NCBI GenBank assembly: GCA_963573385.1
Contig: CAUYLG010026991.1
Location: forward strand, 124,001 to 188,000
Source: Cacajao melanocephalus
Taxonomy: Eukaryota > Chordata > Mammalia > Primates > Pitheciidae
Direction: 5' to 3'
Length of the DNA stretch: 64,000 nt
In this document: positions 15,284 through 26,267 of the stretch, one piece after another
How the letters are laid out: the number at the start of each line of letters is the position of its first letter
Position numbering within the stretch: the stretch's first letter is position 1
Program-made: the position numbers and the translations under genes
Notes under the pieces: model-generated
What the model saw: only the letters and a program-made list of their open reading frames with translations
Database searches by the model: none
What the model was told of the DNA's origin: nothing

Positions 15284-16059
15284 TTAGTTGGTGGGTACTG
15301 TTGGTGATCCCGAGCGATGAAAATGAACGTTCTGCCACTTTCTATCCCGGCGGTGCCACACACGAGTCTCTTCTGACTGCATTGTCTTTGGCATTTCACT
15401 GCCATCCATGTACTGTGTGAGCCTAATATATGCTGTGCAGGCAGTATTGTCCCCTACCAGATGTACATGAAGGTTTAGAATAATGGTTGGATTGGTTTAT
15501 TGCTTGGGGGCAAAGCATTTTCAAAGTAGAATTGGTGAAAATCTATCCTTTCTGCTAACTTACCCAAAGCTTCAGGTTCAAAAGTGGTAAGGCCTGGGTC
15601 ATAGATTTTTCTGTAGGCTTCAAAGGCTCCTTTGTTGATATCTTTGATCAGTTGTTCAGTGACTTTGGTAATCTCTTGCTTTCGAGCTTTCACATCTTCA
15701 TCCTCAATTGTTGTATTTGAACTCTCAGTTGACTACTCCATCTGGTTTCTTCAACAAACTCTTGGCTACTGAGAAATTCCTTGTAGCCACCACAGTTGTC
15801 AAGATGGGATCCTTTGTATTCTTCTAGCATTAAATTTCTTAAAGCAGTCTGTAGTCTCCTGCCTGTGCATCATGGAAGCAACAGTAGAACTCTGACAGAT
15901 CCATGGGTGTTTGAGTGCCTCTGAGGCTGTGATACGTTTGGCAGGGTTGATAGTAAGCATTTTATTGATGAGGTCTTTGGCTTTAGGAGTCACCATATCT
16001 CATTCCGGTGATGGAAAATCATAAGCTCCAGCCTTGACCTGCTGATAGAGTCTGTGTTG

Positions 16060-16245
16060 ATAAAAAAATTATTGCTTCCTCTTGCTTTCACCATGTGTAA
16101 TGCCTGTTTCCGCTTTCCTTCCTGCCATGAATAAAAGCCCCCCGAGGTCTCCCCAGAAGCAAATGCTGTCCTACTTCTTGTGCCAAAGTTATTGGAGGTG
16201 AACTATTTGAAGACATAGTGGCAAGAAAATACTACAGTGAAGCTG
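16060..16245 (+). repeat. Inverted copy of the LTR-exon-5 fusion inside the CAMK2D retrocopy
   Basis: On the plus strand this segment reads 'ttgctttcaccatgtg', 'gccatgaataaaagcc', 'ctccccagaagcaaatg' (MaLR LTR-like) and then 'tggaggtgaactatttgaag' with 'gcaagaaaatactacagtga' (CAMK2D exon-5-like). It is the reverse complement, at roughly 88-90% identity by eye, of 16637-16822. It interrupts the kinase sequence between the WDE and HRLYQQ codons. The plus copy keeps a [13 protein letters not shown] reading, closer to the parent than the other arm. Confidence 0.8.
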
Positions 16246-16697
16246 TATTTTCATCCCAGCAGGATGGATACCTCACCAGTAGAATATAGAGAATGACACC
16301 ACATGCCCACATATCCACTGGTTTTCTATAAGGATCTTTACGTTAAACTTCTGGAGAAGGATATCCAGGTGTGCCAGCCAAACCAAACCATGCCTGCTGG
16401 TCACCTTGAACTTCTGTGGCTAAGCCAAAGTCTGCCAGTTTCATAGCTACTCCCTTGGATTTGCTAGCTAAAAGCAAATTCTCAGGCTTCAGGTCCCAGT
16501 GGACCACGCCCATCTGATGGCAGTGTCACAGCCTCCAGGATCTGCTGAATGCAATGATTTCAGGTCCCCGTGAACTATGCCATTTAGGTGACAATGATTT
16601 ATACTTTCTAGAATCTGCTGTATACAATGAGTGGCATCAGCTTCACTGTAGTATTTTCTTTCCACTATGTCTTCAAACAGTTCACCTCCAGTAACTT

Positions 16698-16822
16698 TGG
16701 CACAAGAAATATGGCAGGATTTGCTTCTGGGGAGACTTTAGGGAGCTTTTATTCATGGCAGGAAGGAAAGCAGAAACAGGCACTACACGTCGTGAAAGCA
16801 GGAACAAGCAAGAATTTTTTTT
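16698..16822 (-). mobile_element. MaLR (MST/THE1/MLT1-type) LTR fragment at the 5' end of the retrocopy
   Basis: On the minus strand the 5' end reads 'cctgctttcacgacgtg', 'ccttcctgccatgaataaaa' and 'gtctccccagaagcaaatcc'. This is the pattern of the 3' half of a MaLR LTR. It joins 'ttactggaggtgaactg' of the kinase without a gap. That join lies where I expect the start of CAMK2 exon 5, so the retrocopied RNA may have started in an LTR and spliced into exon 5. Confidence 0.6.
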
Positions 16823-17270
16823 ATCATGAAATAATGTTAAACTTTGTCCAGTGATTTTCCTGCATCTATTGAGATGATCATATGGTTTTTATACTTCAGT
16901 CTGTTAATGTGACATACCATATTTCTTGATTTGTGTATGTTGAACCATTCTTGCATCCTAGGAACAAATTCCACTTGATCACCTTAAGGTGCTGTTGAAT
17001 TTTGTTTACTAGTATTTTGTGGAGGATTTTTGCTACCTTTGTAAAATAAGTGAGGAAGTGTTCTTGCTATCTAATTTTTGCAAGAGTTTGAGAAGGCTTG
17101 GGATTAATCTTATATAAATGCTTGGTAAAATTCACCAGTGATGTCATCAGGCCTTAGGATTTTCTGTGTTGGTAGTTTTTAGTTACCGATTTAATCTCTT
17201 TGCTCATTATTGGTATGATTAGATTTTTAATTTCTTACTATTTTAGTAGGTTGTATGTTTCTAAGAATTC
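16811..17270 (-). mobile_element. Second L1 LINE (antisense), second half
   Basis: Continues the ORF2 antisense sequence cut at 13209: 'ctgcatctattgagatgatc', 'accattcttgcatcctagg', 'gatgtcatcaggcctta' and 'taggttgtatgtttctaa'. Joining the two L1 halves across the pseudogene gives a continuous ORF2 order. Confidence 0.85.
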
Positions 17271-17585
17271 AGTTGTTTATTGATAGTATAAAATACAGTT
17301 GACTTTTGTACATTAATTGATGTCCTGCAACTTTATTAATCTCATTTTTAGTTGTAGCACTTTTTTTGTGAATTTCACCAGACTTTCTATGTAGAAGATC
17401 ACGTCAGATATTAATAAAGATATTTTTAACTGTTTATTTTCAGCTGGATGACATTTGTGTCTTTTGCTTTCCTTATTGCATTGGCTGCAATATCTAGTAC
17501 AATACTGAATTTAAGTGGTCAGAGTAGGTATCTTTTCTTACCAAATGGAGAAAAATGTAGCCTTTTACCATTGAGTGTGATGTTA
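17271..17585 (-). mobile_element. Old L1 LINE (antisense), resumed half
   Basis: Resumes the ORF2 order interrupted at 10994: 'gtataaaatacagttgac', 'gatgtcctgcaactttatta', 'tagaagatcacgtcagata' and 'ccattgagtgtgatgtta'. In a single L1 these words lie just 5' of the motifs seen at 10920-10990, whereas the neighbouring L1 half (16811-17270) is from a different ORF2 position. Confidence 0.75.
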
Positions 17586-17936
17586 TAGACTACTCATGCA
17601 TACTCTTGAGCAGGTCAAAGAAGCTGGAGCATTTTGTTTCCCATCTTTTATGGATCACTGTCCTTCATTGACTAATATCCAGTGTCTTGCCAACTGTCGT
17701 TTTATATGTCTGTTCTTTGGTTGTTTTAGGAAGGTGGATAAATCAGGTATTTTTTACTCCACCTTACCTGGAAATGGAAGTTCCTAGGTCTACTCTAAAC
17801 ATATTTTTAAATAAAAATAGACTTTAAACTCTTGATTATCATACATGATTGGTTATTTTACTATGTAGAGAAAATTTTGTTCCTCATAAAAAACAACATG
17901 AAGGCACATATATGGTTGATATTATAATCTTGGACT
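17586..17936. other. Possible old repeat remnant, family unassigned
   Basis: The part 17600-17790 has 'ggagcattttgtttccc' and an 'actccaccttacctgg...ggaagtt' ending that recur in old mammalian repeats, but I cannot assign a family. No gene seen. Confidence 0.3.
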
Positions 17937-18310
17937 GAATGATTGATTGGCTCATTGAACAGCTGTTTATTATATGCCTACTACATAACAGTGCCAGGTA
18001 GACTTCCAGGCCCTGGAGATTTGTCTGTAGACAAAGAAGGCAGGTTTCTGCTGGAGTGGAGCTTTCACTCTGGTGCAGGAGAGAGTAGATTATGACACAA
18101 GTAAACACATAGGTAAGATAATTGCAGCTAGTAAAGACCATTTTGAATCTAGCTTTGAGAGAGAATGACTGGCAAAAGGAAATACTTTAGAACAGTCATC
18201 TGAGGAGTCCTCTATGAAGAGCTGACATTTGAGCTGAGACGTAAGTGATGAGAAAGAACCAGTTGCCCCAAGTTTTGGGAGAAGAGCATTCTACACATCA
18301 AAATAGATAA
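17937..18310 (-). mobile_element. L2 LINE (antisense)
   Basis: Starts 'gattgattggctcattga', then 'tatatgcctactacataaca', 'cacaagtaaacacatagg', 'ctgacatttgagctgagac' and 'gggagaagagcattctaca'. These follow the reverse-complement order of L2. Confidence 0.65.
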
Positions 18311-20914
18311 TGACCAAAAGGACTTAAGCTGGATAAAGGATTTAAAGACAGAAATACTCCCCTCACAAACAAAGGGTAAGAGCCTAATGAGAAGGGACTT
18401 CAAATTAATATCAGAACCATGCTGTAGATTATTTATAACATTATTCTCAGGGGAATCATGAAGAAAACATTTTCACAGGGCTTTACAGGTTGTTCAGGCA
18501 GGCATTAGTCTGCCACCAGAGCCACACGGGTTGTAAAGGAGCTTGAAAATAGCCCTAGATTTAGGTGTGTGCAGTAGTATGCTACGGCTGGCTTGGGCAG
18601 GCTCTCCAGAGCCAACTGTGGCCAACTTTTCCTAACTCACATTCAATGATGTCACCTTCATAGCTTGAAATCAACCATGATGGGAGAATTTACACCACAA
18701 AAATGGCAAATTTTACAAATCATGAGTTTTCTCCCCAGAAATCTCATTGTTAAACATTTATTAGCATACCACTTTATATAACAGCATTTATGAGCACAAC
18801 ACTACATAATCAGTACTCTATATATTAATATATATTCATATAGATCATAGTCCATAGCCTCTAAAAGTAAGTGAGAACATAATTTTATTTATATCTAGCA
18901 AAGAAGAAAGTTATGCTAATTATAATTTTGAGATTCCATGGATGGAGGTAACAACTTACTTTCAACTATTCTAAAAATGTGAAAACCTGAACTTTAGAAT
19001 TGAATAAATACAGCATTGCTTCAGATCATAATGTGGAAAATGCTGTATAGTTTATTTTATTTTATGCATTGATCATTCAAATAAAATGCCTAGCTCTCAT
19101 TACAAGTCCAAAATTTTAAAAAAATCAACATCAATACAGTTTTGAGAGTTTAACAAAAATGTTTGAACTTAATAAGTCCAATTCATAATAAAAGTCAAGA
19201 TTTTGGGACCTTATGTGGACAAATTAAAAACAGCCTCCCTTTTACCTACTATCACATGGCACTTGCTGCTTTTTATTGTGTATTATTTAGTTACCTGTTT
19301 TTCCCAAATAGACACTAGCACGCTTGAGGGTAGAGTTCCTCTGTGTCTTATTATTCTTTATATTTTGTGTTGAGATAGTTGCCCAGCTCATTGTAAGTGA
19401 TCATGAAATGTCAAGTGAAAAAAAAAATCAATGTATTTATCTGTTTATCATCTATGTTATCTATCTGTCTGTCTGTCTGTCTATCTATCTATCATGACTC
19501 CTAACCAAGGCATATTCATGTTTGGGTATACCATTATGCACACAGATGGTACCATGAAGATTCTACTTTTATAGATCTTTCACTGTGACTTATCAATCAG
19601 ATACATTGTTCAGTAACCTCTTTTCTCTGGACAGTCTCACCAAAGAGTCTAGCACACAGTGCTGATCATGTAGGCCATTTGGTAGGGTAAGATATTTCTG
19701 ACAAGTTAGTTGAGTGTATACTTAATTAAAACCTGATTGTATTGACTGCATCACTGCCTGCTGTGATGGCATTTGGACATTCTGACATGAGTAGATTTGC
19801 CCTTCCTTGCTCTTAAGGACTGGACACAGGTGAAAGTGTCCAATGAGCCTTTGTATCCCCAGTTGCCTAACAAGCTATGAGAAAGAAAGTCTCAGGGTAG
19901 CTCTTCTCAGGCACTCTGGTTCAATAGAAAAGAAACTGACCATTACTACCAGGTACCAGCCAAGCACATCACTATGAATAGATCCATTTGGACAAGGTGG
20001 CTTCTTTCTTTTTATTTTTCTAGAAGCTGAAAATATCCCCTGATAGCTTAACAGAGAAGAATATATTGTCCTCATGTATTTACACAGAGGAGATTTTCCT
20101 CATTGTACTTGCAATTTCGTCTTGTGTGATGACCTCCATTTTCATAATCCTTCATGGAGTATCATGATTTAAAAAGCTTTCTCTCCCTGCTGTTTCTGTT
20201 AAAAGGTTTTCTGGTGCAATTCCTGGAAAGTCAAATTCTGCATTTAAATGTTGTATTTTCGCAGATATAATATAAAAGAGGCCATACTTTTGCGTGTTTT
20301 TCTTCCTGGGAGAGTAGCAAGCAATTCCACCCTTCTGCATATATTGTTAACCAAGCTATAAGAGTGTGCAGCAGCTTTAATAGCAAAGCAATTGTGATTA
20401 CATCTTGCTCGTAATTACATTTATTTGCTCACATATGTCCAAAAAGGCAAGCATTAGTCAGACTGTATGGGTATGCGTTTGTGCAAGGAAAATCATCCAG
20501 TGGGTTGACAGTGAAGAAAATAGCTTTTAGCTTCTTAGGTCTCTCCCATCACAGACACTCCCAAAGACTATCAGAGCTTACTTAGTTTTTGCTTCCATGC
20601 TTCTAAAATCGATTGCATTTGCAAAGCAGGGTGATTTATTATGGGTGATGGATTTGCATCAAAATAAACAAAATATTAGCAGGTGCATATAACAAGACAC
20701 ATGTCTGTGTTCCCAGAGAAGAGAGTTAAGAAATACCATGGTTCAAAGCAACTTTAGAAAGACAGCTGTCCCATCCAAGGAAAGGATGTTTGCTGCTTCT
20801 CAGGGAATGTAGAGGAAAATAAGAGAGGCATGTGAAAGAATTTTAGATCTGCATTTTTGAAGTGTCCCTAAGGAAATGGGACAGTGATGGAAATAGCATT
20901 GGCTTTTTGTGAGG
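18311..20914. other. Mostly unique sequence, no gene recognised
   Basis: About 2.6 kb without a clear gene. A weak L2-like tail ('cttgagggtagagttcctc', near 19325) and the TCTG/TCTA microsatellite are the only repeats recognised. Confidence 0.4.
19451..19493 (+). repeat. TCTG/TCTA microsatellite
   Basis: A compound tetranucleotide run: several TCTG units followed by TCTA units, ending 'atctatcatgactc'. Likely length-polymorphic. Confidence 0.9.
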
Positions 20915-21420
<506 letters not shown>

Positions 21421-21530
21421 ACTCCTTGCAAGCAGCCACTGAAACTGGGCTGCTGTGGTATCCCCAGAACCTGGCATAGTTCCTGGAATATCTTACTCAG
21501 TGAGAATTTCTTTTTAAGTATAGGAATGTA
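21421..21530 (+). mobile_element. L2 LINE 3' fragment
   Basis: Shows 'acaaactccttgcaagcag', 'ggtatccccagaacctggca' and 'ttactcagtgagaatttct' in forward order, as in the L2 3' end. Confidence 0.5.
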
Positions 21531-21569
21531 AATTGCTTGATATGCACACGTCTCAGACCATTGCATTGT

Positions 21570-22032
21570 ATTATCTTCCTATTGGTGCTGTAATAAATGA
21601 CCACAAACTTCGTTATGTAAAAAACAAAAATGTCTTCATTCTGGAGGTCACAAATCCTAAAATTAAGGTATTGTCAGAGCTGCAATCTTCCAGAGGTTCC
21701 AGGAGAGAATCACTCTTTTTTTTTTTTTTTGCCTTTTCCAGCTTCTAGAAGCCATCTGCACTCCTTGACTCATGGCCCCCTCTTTCATCTTCAAAGCCAG
21801 AAGCAGAGCATCTTCAAACCTCCCTCTAACTCTTATTCTCCTGTCTCCCTGTTGTAAGGATCCTTGCGATTACACTGAATATGCTGAATAATCTGGGGAA
21901 TCTCCCCACTGCAAGATCCTTAACATAATCACACTGCAAAGCTCCCCCTTTTGCCACATAAAGTAGCATATTCACAGGTTCTTGGAATTAGAATGTTGGC
22001 ATCTTTGGAGTGTCATAGTATCTACTGTGGAG
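21570..22032 (-). mobile_element. MLT1-type MaLR LTR (antisense)
   Basis: Pattern 'ggtgctgtaataaatgacc', 'cacaaacttcgttatg', 'ttctggaggtcacaaatcc', 'tccagcttctagaagcc', 'ctccttgactcatggccccc', 'atattcacaggttcttgg' and 'agaatgttggcatctttgg'. This is the reverse complement of an old MLT1-like LTR. An internal T run lies at 21716-21730. Confidence 0.6.
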
Positions 22033-22689
22033 TAAAATGTTCGTATTTATGATTATCATTTTATTTTATTGCCTGTTGAAAGCTCCTAGTGAAGACCTTC
22101 CTAAGAAGTAATGGGCCAACTTCTAGATTCCCTTTTCATTTCCAAGGATGCCAGACAGCAATCATGACCCTTCAGAGCTAATTGACGGTGATTCATCTTA
22201 CTTGCATTTGAGTTAGGAAGGCCTTTTGTTGGGTCTAAGAAGTTTTCAGCAACTAACAGAGGCATGGAATTCCATGAATATTTGTGGATTAAATGAGTAA
22301 ATGAATATTCAAAAGGTAACAACCTACCTTCTAGGGTCATTTCTGAAGACAAGAAATGCCTGGTAGAAAATTCTTTGTAATTGACAAAAGAGCAACATAG
22401 TAAGCATATACTTCCAGGGTTTTATGTATTTTAACAAATGTGGTGGTGGCTCATATGCCTTTCTTTCCTTGGGCTGAAACATTTTTCAAGCACAGTGGTT
22501 GAGTTCTTAGGGGTTGAAGCTTATTGGTACTCATCAAACAAATGTGATATAGAATTGAATTATGTAAATCATCAAATAATTCATGGAAAAGCCAAGATCT
22601 CATACGAAATTTGGGCTGGAAAAAGGTTAAAGGGCCACTAAATTCAATCTTTCAGCTAGTATCTAGAGTTTTTCTGGCCATGCAGCTTA
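22033..22689. other. Unique sequence, no gene recognised
   Basis: No credible frame and no clear repeat before the L1PA junction near 22690. Confidence 0.4.
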
Positions 22690-24600
22690 ACCTTAAGATG
22701 ATAAGCAACTTCAGCGAAGTCTCAGGATACAAAATCAATGTGTAAAAATCACAAGCATCCCTATACACCAATAACAGTCGAAAAGAAGCCAAATCAAGAA
22801 CGAAGTGCCATTCACAATTGCTACAAAGAATAAAATACCTAGGAATATAACTAACAAGGGATGTGAAAGACCTCTTCAAGGAGAACTACAAACCACTGCT
22901 CAAGGAAATAAGAGAGGATACAAACAGATGGAAAAACATTTCATGCTCATGGTTAGGAAGAATCAATATTGTGAAAATGGCTATACTGCTCAAAGTAATT
23001 TATAGATTCAATGCTATCCCCATCAAGCTACCATTGACCTTCTTTACAGAACTGGAGAAAAACACCTTAAACTTCATATGGAACCCAAAAAGAGTCCACA
23101 TAGGCAAGACAATCCTAAGCAAAAAGAAAAAATCTGGAGGCATCATGCTCCCTGACTTCAAACTATACCTCAAGGCTACAGTAATTAAAACGCATGGTAC
23201 TGATACCAAAACAGAGATAGAGACCAATGGAAAAGAAGAGAGGCCTCGGAAGTAACGCCACACATCTACAACCATCGGATCTTTGACAAACCTGACAAAA
23301 ACAAACAATGGACAAAGGATTCCCTGTTTAATAAATGGTGCTGGGAAAACTGGCTAGCCATGTGCGGAAAGCTGAAACTGGACCCCTTCCTTACACTTTA
23401 TACAAAAATTAACTCCATATAAATTAAATATTTAAACGTAAGACCTAACCCCATAAAAAACTCTAGAAGAAAACCTAGGCAATACCATTCAGGACATAGG
23501 CATAGGCAAGGACTTCATGACTAAAACACCAAAAGCATTGGCAATAAAGCCAAAATAGACAAATGGGATCTAATTAAACTCCAGAGCTTCTGCACAGCAA
23601 AAGAAACAATCATTAGAGTGAACTGGCAATCAACAGACTGGGAGAAATTTTTTGCAAGGTATCCAACTGACAAAGGGCTAATATCCAGAATCTACAAAGA
23701 ACTAAAACAAATATACAAGAAAGAAACAAACAACTCCATCAAAAAGTGGGTGAAAGATATGAAGAGACACTTTTCAAAAGAAGACATTTATGTGGCCAAC
23801 AAACATATGAAAAAATGCTCATCATCACTGGTCATGAGAGAAATGCAAATCAAAACCACATTGAGATACCATCTCACACCAGTCAGAATGGCGATCAGTT
23901 AAAAATCTGGAGACAACGGATGCTGGAGAGGATGTGGAGAAACAGAAACGCTTTTACACTGTTGGTGGAGTGTAAATTAGTGCAACCATTGTGGAAGACA
24001 GTGTGATGATTCCTCAAGGATCTAGAAATAGAAATACCATTTGACCCAGCAATCCCATTACTGGGTATATACCCAAAGGATTATAAATCAATCTGTTACA
24101 AAGACACATGCACATGTATGTTCATTGAGGCACTGTTTACAATAGCGAAGACTTGGAACCACCCCAAATGACCATCAAAGATAGACTGGATAAAGAAAAT
24201 GTGGCACAAAAAACCATGGAACACTATGCAGCCATAAAAAAGGATGAGTTCATGTCCTTCACAGGGACATGGATGAATCTGGAAACCATCATTCTCAGCA
24301 AACTGACACAAGAACAGAAAACCAAACATTACGTGTTCTCACTCATAAGTGGGTGAGTTGGTGTTGAACAGTGAGAACTCATGGACACAGGGAGGGGAAT
24401 ATCACACAACAGGGTCTGTTGAGGAGTTGGGGGCTAAGGGAGGGATAGCAGTGTGTGGAGAGATTGGGGAGGGATAACATTAGGAGAATACCTAATGTAG
24501 GCGACAGGAGGATGGAGGCAGCAAACCACCATGGCATGTATATAACTATGTAAAAATCCTGCAATATCTACACATGTACCCCAGAACTTAAAGTAAAATA
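22690..24600 (+). mobile_element. L1PA-type LINE, 5'-truncated, 1.9 kb
   Basis: Holds the last third of L1 ORF2 plus the 3'UTR. Visible words include 'gataagcaacttcagcgaag', 'ggagaactacaaaccactgc', 'ttaataaatggtgctgggaa', 'ggaaaacctaggcaatacc'-like sequence and the 3'UTR ending 'acatgtaccccagaactta' with 'aagtaaaataaaaaa'. ORF2 pieces stay open only briefly (22863-23255, 23618-23902, 24153-24356 in different frames), so it is dead. The 3' end places it among younger primate L1PA families. I found no clear TSD. Confidence 0.92.
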
Positions 24601-24689
24601 AAAAATAATCTATTAAATTTCCTCTTTGATGATACTGGAATAAATGAGGTTTTAATATTTGGCAAATTTGGTGGGAAGTTCTTTATTAC

Positions 24690-24985
24690 ACTCAACCGAC
24701 TATGATCTCTCTATACTGTCTGTCCATCCAGGTCTGGTGTTCTCTGTCTCATGTATCACCTCCCCTTGGGACTGGCTCCCTTTTCTTTGTACTCTTGTAT
24801 ATCTCACATCTCTTCTGTAGCCTCTGTCATGTCACATCTCAAGGGGCAAGTTTTGCATTTCTACCACTAGACTGTAAGTTTCTTAAAGGCACGTTTGTTT
24901 TGTCTTTGAATTCTCAGAGCCAAGCAGAGTACAAGATCTGTAGCACAGGCAGAGTCTACTTTGGTTGAATGAATGCTACAGGTAA
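24690..24985 (+). mobile_element. L2 LINE 3' end
   Basis: Forward L2 order: 'cactagactgtaagtttctt', 'aaaggcacgtttgttttgtc', 'cagagccaagcagagtac' and the 'ttggttgaatgaatgc' tail. Confidence 0.6.
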
Positions 24986-25011
24986 TTAAGCATAATGGAA
25001 CAAGCCCAGGA

Positions 25012-25185
25012 CATTCAGTAAAGAGGATTGGGTTTGAGGTTTGACCATGCCATTTTTGAACTGTGTGAGTTGGGCAAGGCAGTTATCCCCTCCCAATCAT
25101 AGATTCCTGTGATTTTATGGCAACCACATGGGGTTGTTTTGAGGATTAAATGCATAAATTATGAGAATGTATTATGCAAATGGAA
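25012..25185 (+). mobile_element. MIR SINE
   Basis: Contains 'gaccatgccatttttgaac', 'tgtgagttgggcaaggcag', 'gggttgttttgaggattaaa' and 'tgcataaattatgag', in MIR order. Confidence 0.65.
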
Positions 25186-25334
25186 GGATTGTCTCAGTGT
25201 CCTTGAAGCCACACAGAATAGATCTAATCCTTTTCTATTTGGCAGCCCTTCAAATATTCAAAGGAAGAGATCTCACGCTCCGTATCCCATGCTGACTATA
25301 CATATACATATATATGTATAATAACTGTGAGGTG

Positions 25335-25562
25335 TCCAGAATTAGAGTTCTGAGTTTCAAATATCTACTCTGCTGCTTATTAGCTCTGTGATCTTGAAAA
25401 AGGTATTTAACTTCTTTATGCCTCAGTTTCCCCATCTGTAAAAAGTAGAATAAAAGTAAGACCTATTCCAACAAGGCAATGTGAGGACTGGATAAGATAT
25501 TGAATGTCAAAGCTTAGGACGGTGCCAGGCACATAGCAATCAATCAATGATTATTATTACAC
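25335..25562 (+). mobile_element. MIR SINE, well preserved
   Basis: Shows 'tgctgcttattagctctgtg', 'atgcctcagtttccccatct', 'gtgaggactggataagatat', 'gacggtgccaggcacatagc' and an 'atgattattatta' end. This is among the clearest MIR copies here. An AT/AC-rich run precedes it at 25297-25321. Confidence 0.82.
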
Positions 25563-26194
25563 TTATTCTTTTCCCTCAGCCTTCATGTTCTTGGTTTCTT
25601 CTCCAATTCTATGAACCTATGTTTTCAGTCATTATTCTTTAAGGATAGCAAATTTTTTTTTAATCTTGTAAATATTTCAACCACAGTTGCTGTCTAATGT
25701 CTGCCTTGCACTTTGGGTTGGGAAGGATTCTGAGGTTCTGTGTGGGTTCAGTAGGAAAGAGTACGAAAATAGATTCGTGATATTTTCCGGTGATGGAGAA
25801 ACAGTAACACTCATGTCCCAAATATGCTGCTCTCATTTTTTTTTGCAATTCTAAGTAAACTGAGTTGACATTCTTTCTTTTCTTAATTGTCTATGGCAGA
25901 CTATAAGCCAAGCTAAATTTCCTAAAGATCAGTCTCAAGGACATGAGAGGTAAGAAATACTTGACTTGTGGCCCTGTCTTCCTGTTAAATGTCAAGTACT
26001 CTTTTAAGTGTTGTTTCTCCAGGGCTCTTTTAGGTATTGTTCATACAGAGGAGAACAAATTTACATGGGGCAAGAGGGAATTAACTAAAGAAATACATTG
26101 GAAGGTAATTGCAAAGAGTGGTAAGTACCAAGGGAAAACCAGAATGAGAGACTTGGACAGTGTATGGGGAACAGGGAAGGGATGTGCAGTTTAG
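25563..26194. other. Unique sequence, no gene recognised
   Basis: No repeat or gene could be supported. Confidence 0.4.
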
Positions 26195-26262
26195 ATTGAA
26201 CAGTCAGGAAGGACTTTTGGAGTAGAGACATTTGAGCTGAGATTTGAGCAGGAAGGATTCAG
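26195..26262 (-). mobile_element. L2 fragment (antisense)
   Basis: 'gtcaggaaggacttttggag' and 'agacatttgagctgagattt' match the reverse complement of a short L2 segment. Confidence 0.5.
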
Positions 26263-26267
26263 TTTTG

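Larger units (their letters stand above)
13210..16810 (-). pseudogene. CAMK2D pseudogene: Processed pseudogene of CAMK2D (CaMKII delta), chimeric 5' end
   Basis: Intronless, 5'-truncated retrocopy of a calcium/calmodulin-dependent protein kinase II mRNA. In minus-strand order it shows kinase-domain remains ([15 protein letters not shown] at about 16630-16697, [15 protein letters not shown] at about 16440-16500, [14 protein letters not shown] at about 16280-16330), the regulatory part ([17 protein letters not shown] and [12 protein letters not shown] at 15830-15980), a short linker, and the association domain ([12 protein letters not shown] to [19 protein letters not shown], 15290-15700). The stop codon is at 15284-15286, followed by about 2.1 kb resembling the 3'UTR. 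Residues KDLINKML and [11 protein letters not shown] fit delta rather than alpha, beta or gamma. The short linker without a variable exon fits a delta-C-type splice form. It is dead: in-frame stops, a 5-base loss after KKPDGV, a one-base loss after SNKPI, and a 186-bp inverted insert. TSD-like words flank it (13197-13209 and 16811-16824). No clear poly-A remains. Confidence 0.93.

Noticed and set aside
15199..15420. 73-codon plus-strand frame at the pseudogene 3' coding end
   Set aside because: It is the antisense shadow of the CAMK2D association domain and 3'UTR.
15175..16000. CAMK2D-like open frames as a functional kinase gene
   Set aside because: No introns, no start, missing N-terminal lobe, frameshifts, stops and an inverted insert. 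It is a processed pseudogene.
22863..23255. 130-codon open frame with reverse-transcriptase-like content
   Set aside because: It is a fragment of degenerate L1 ORF2, not a host gene.
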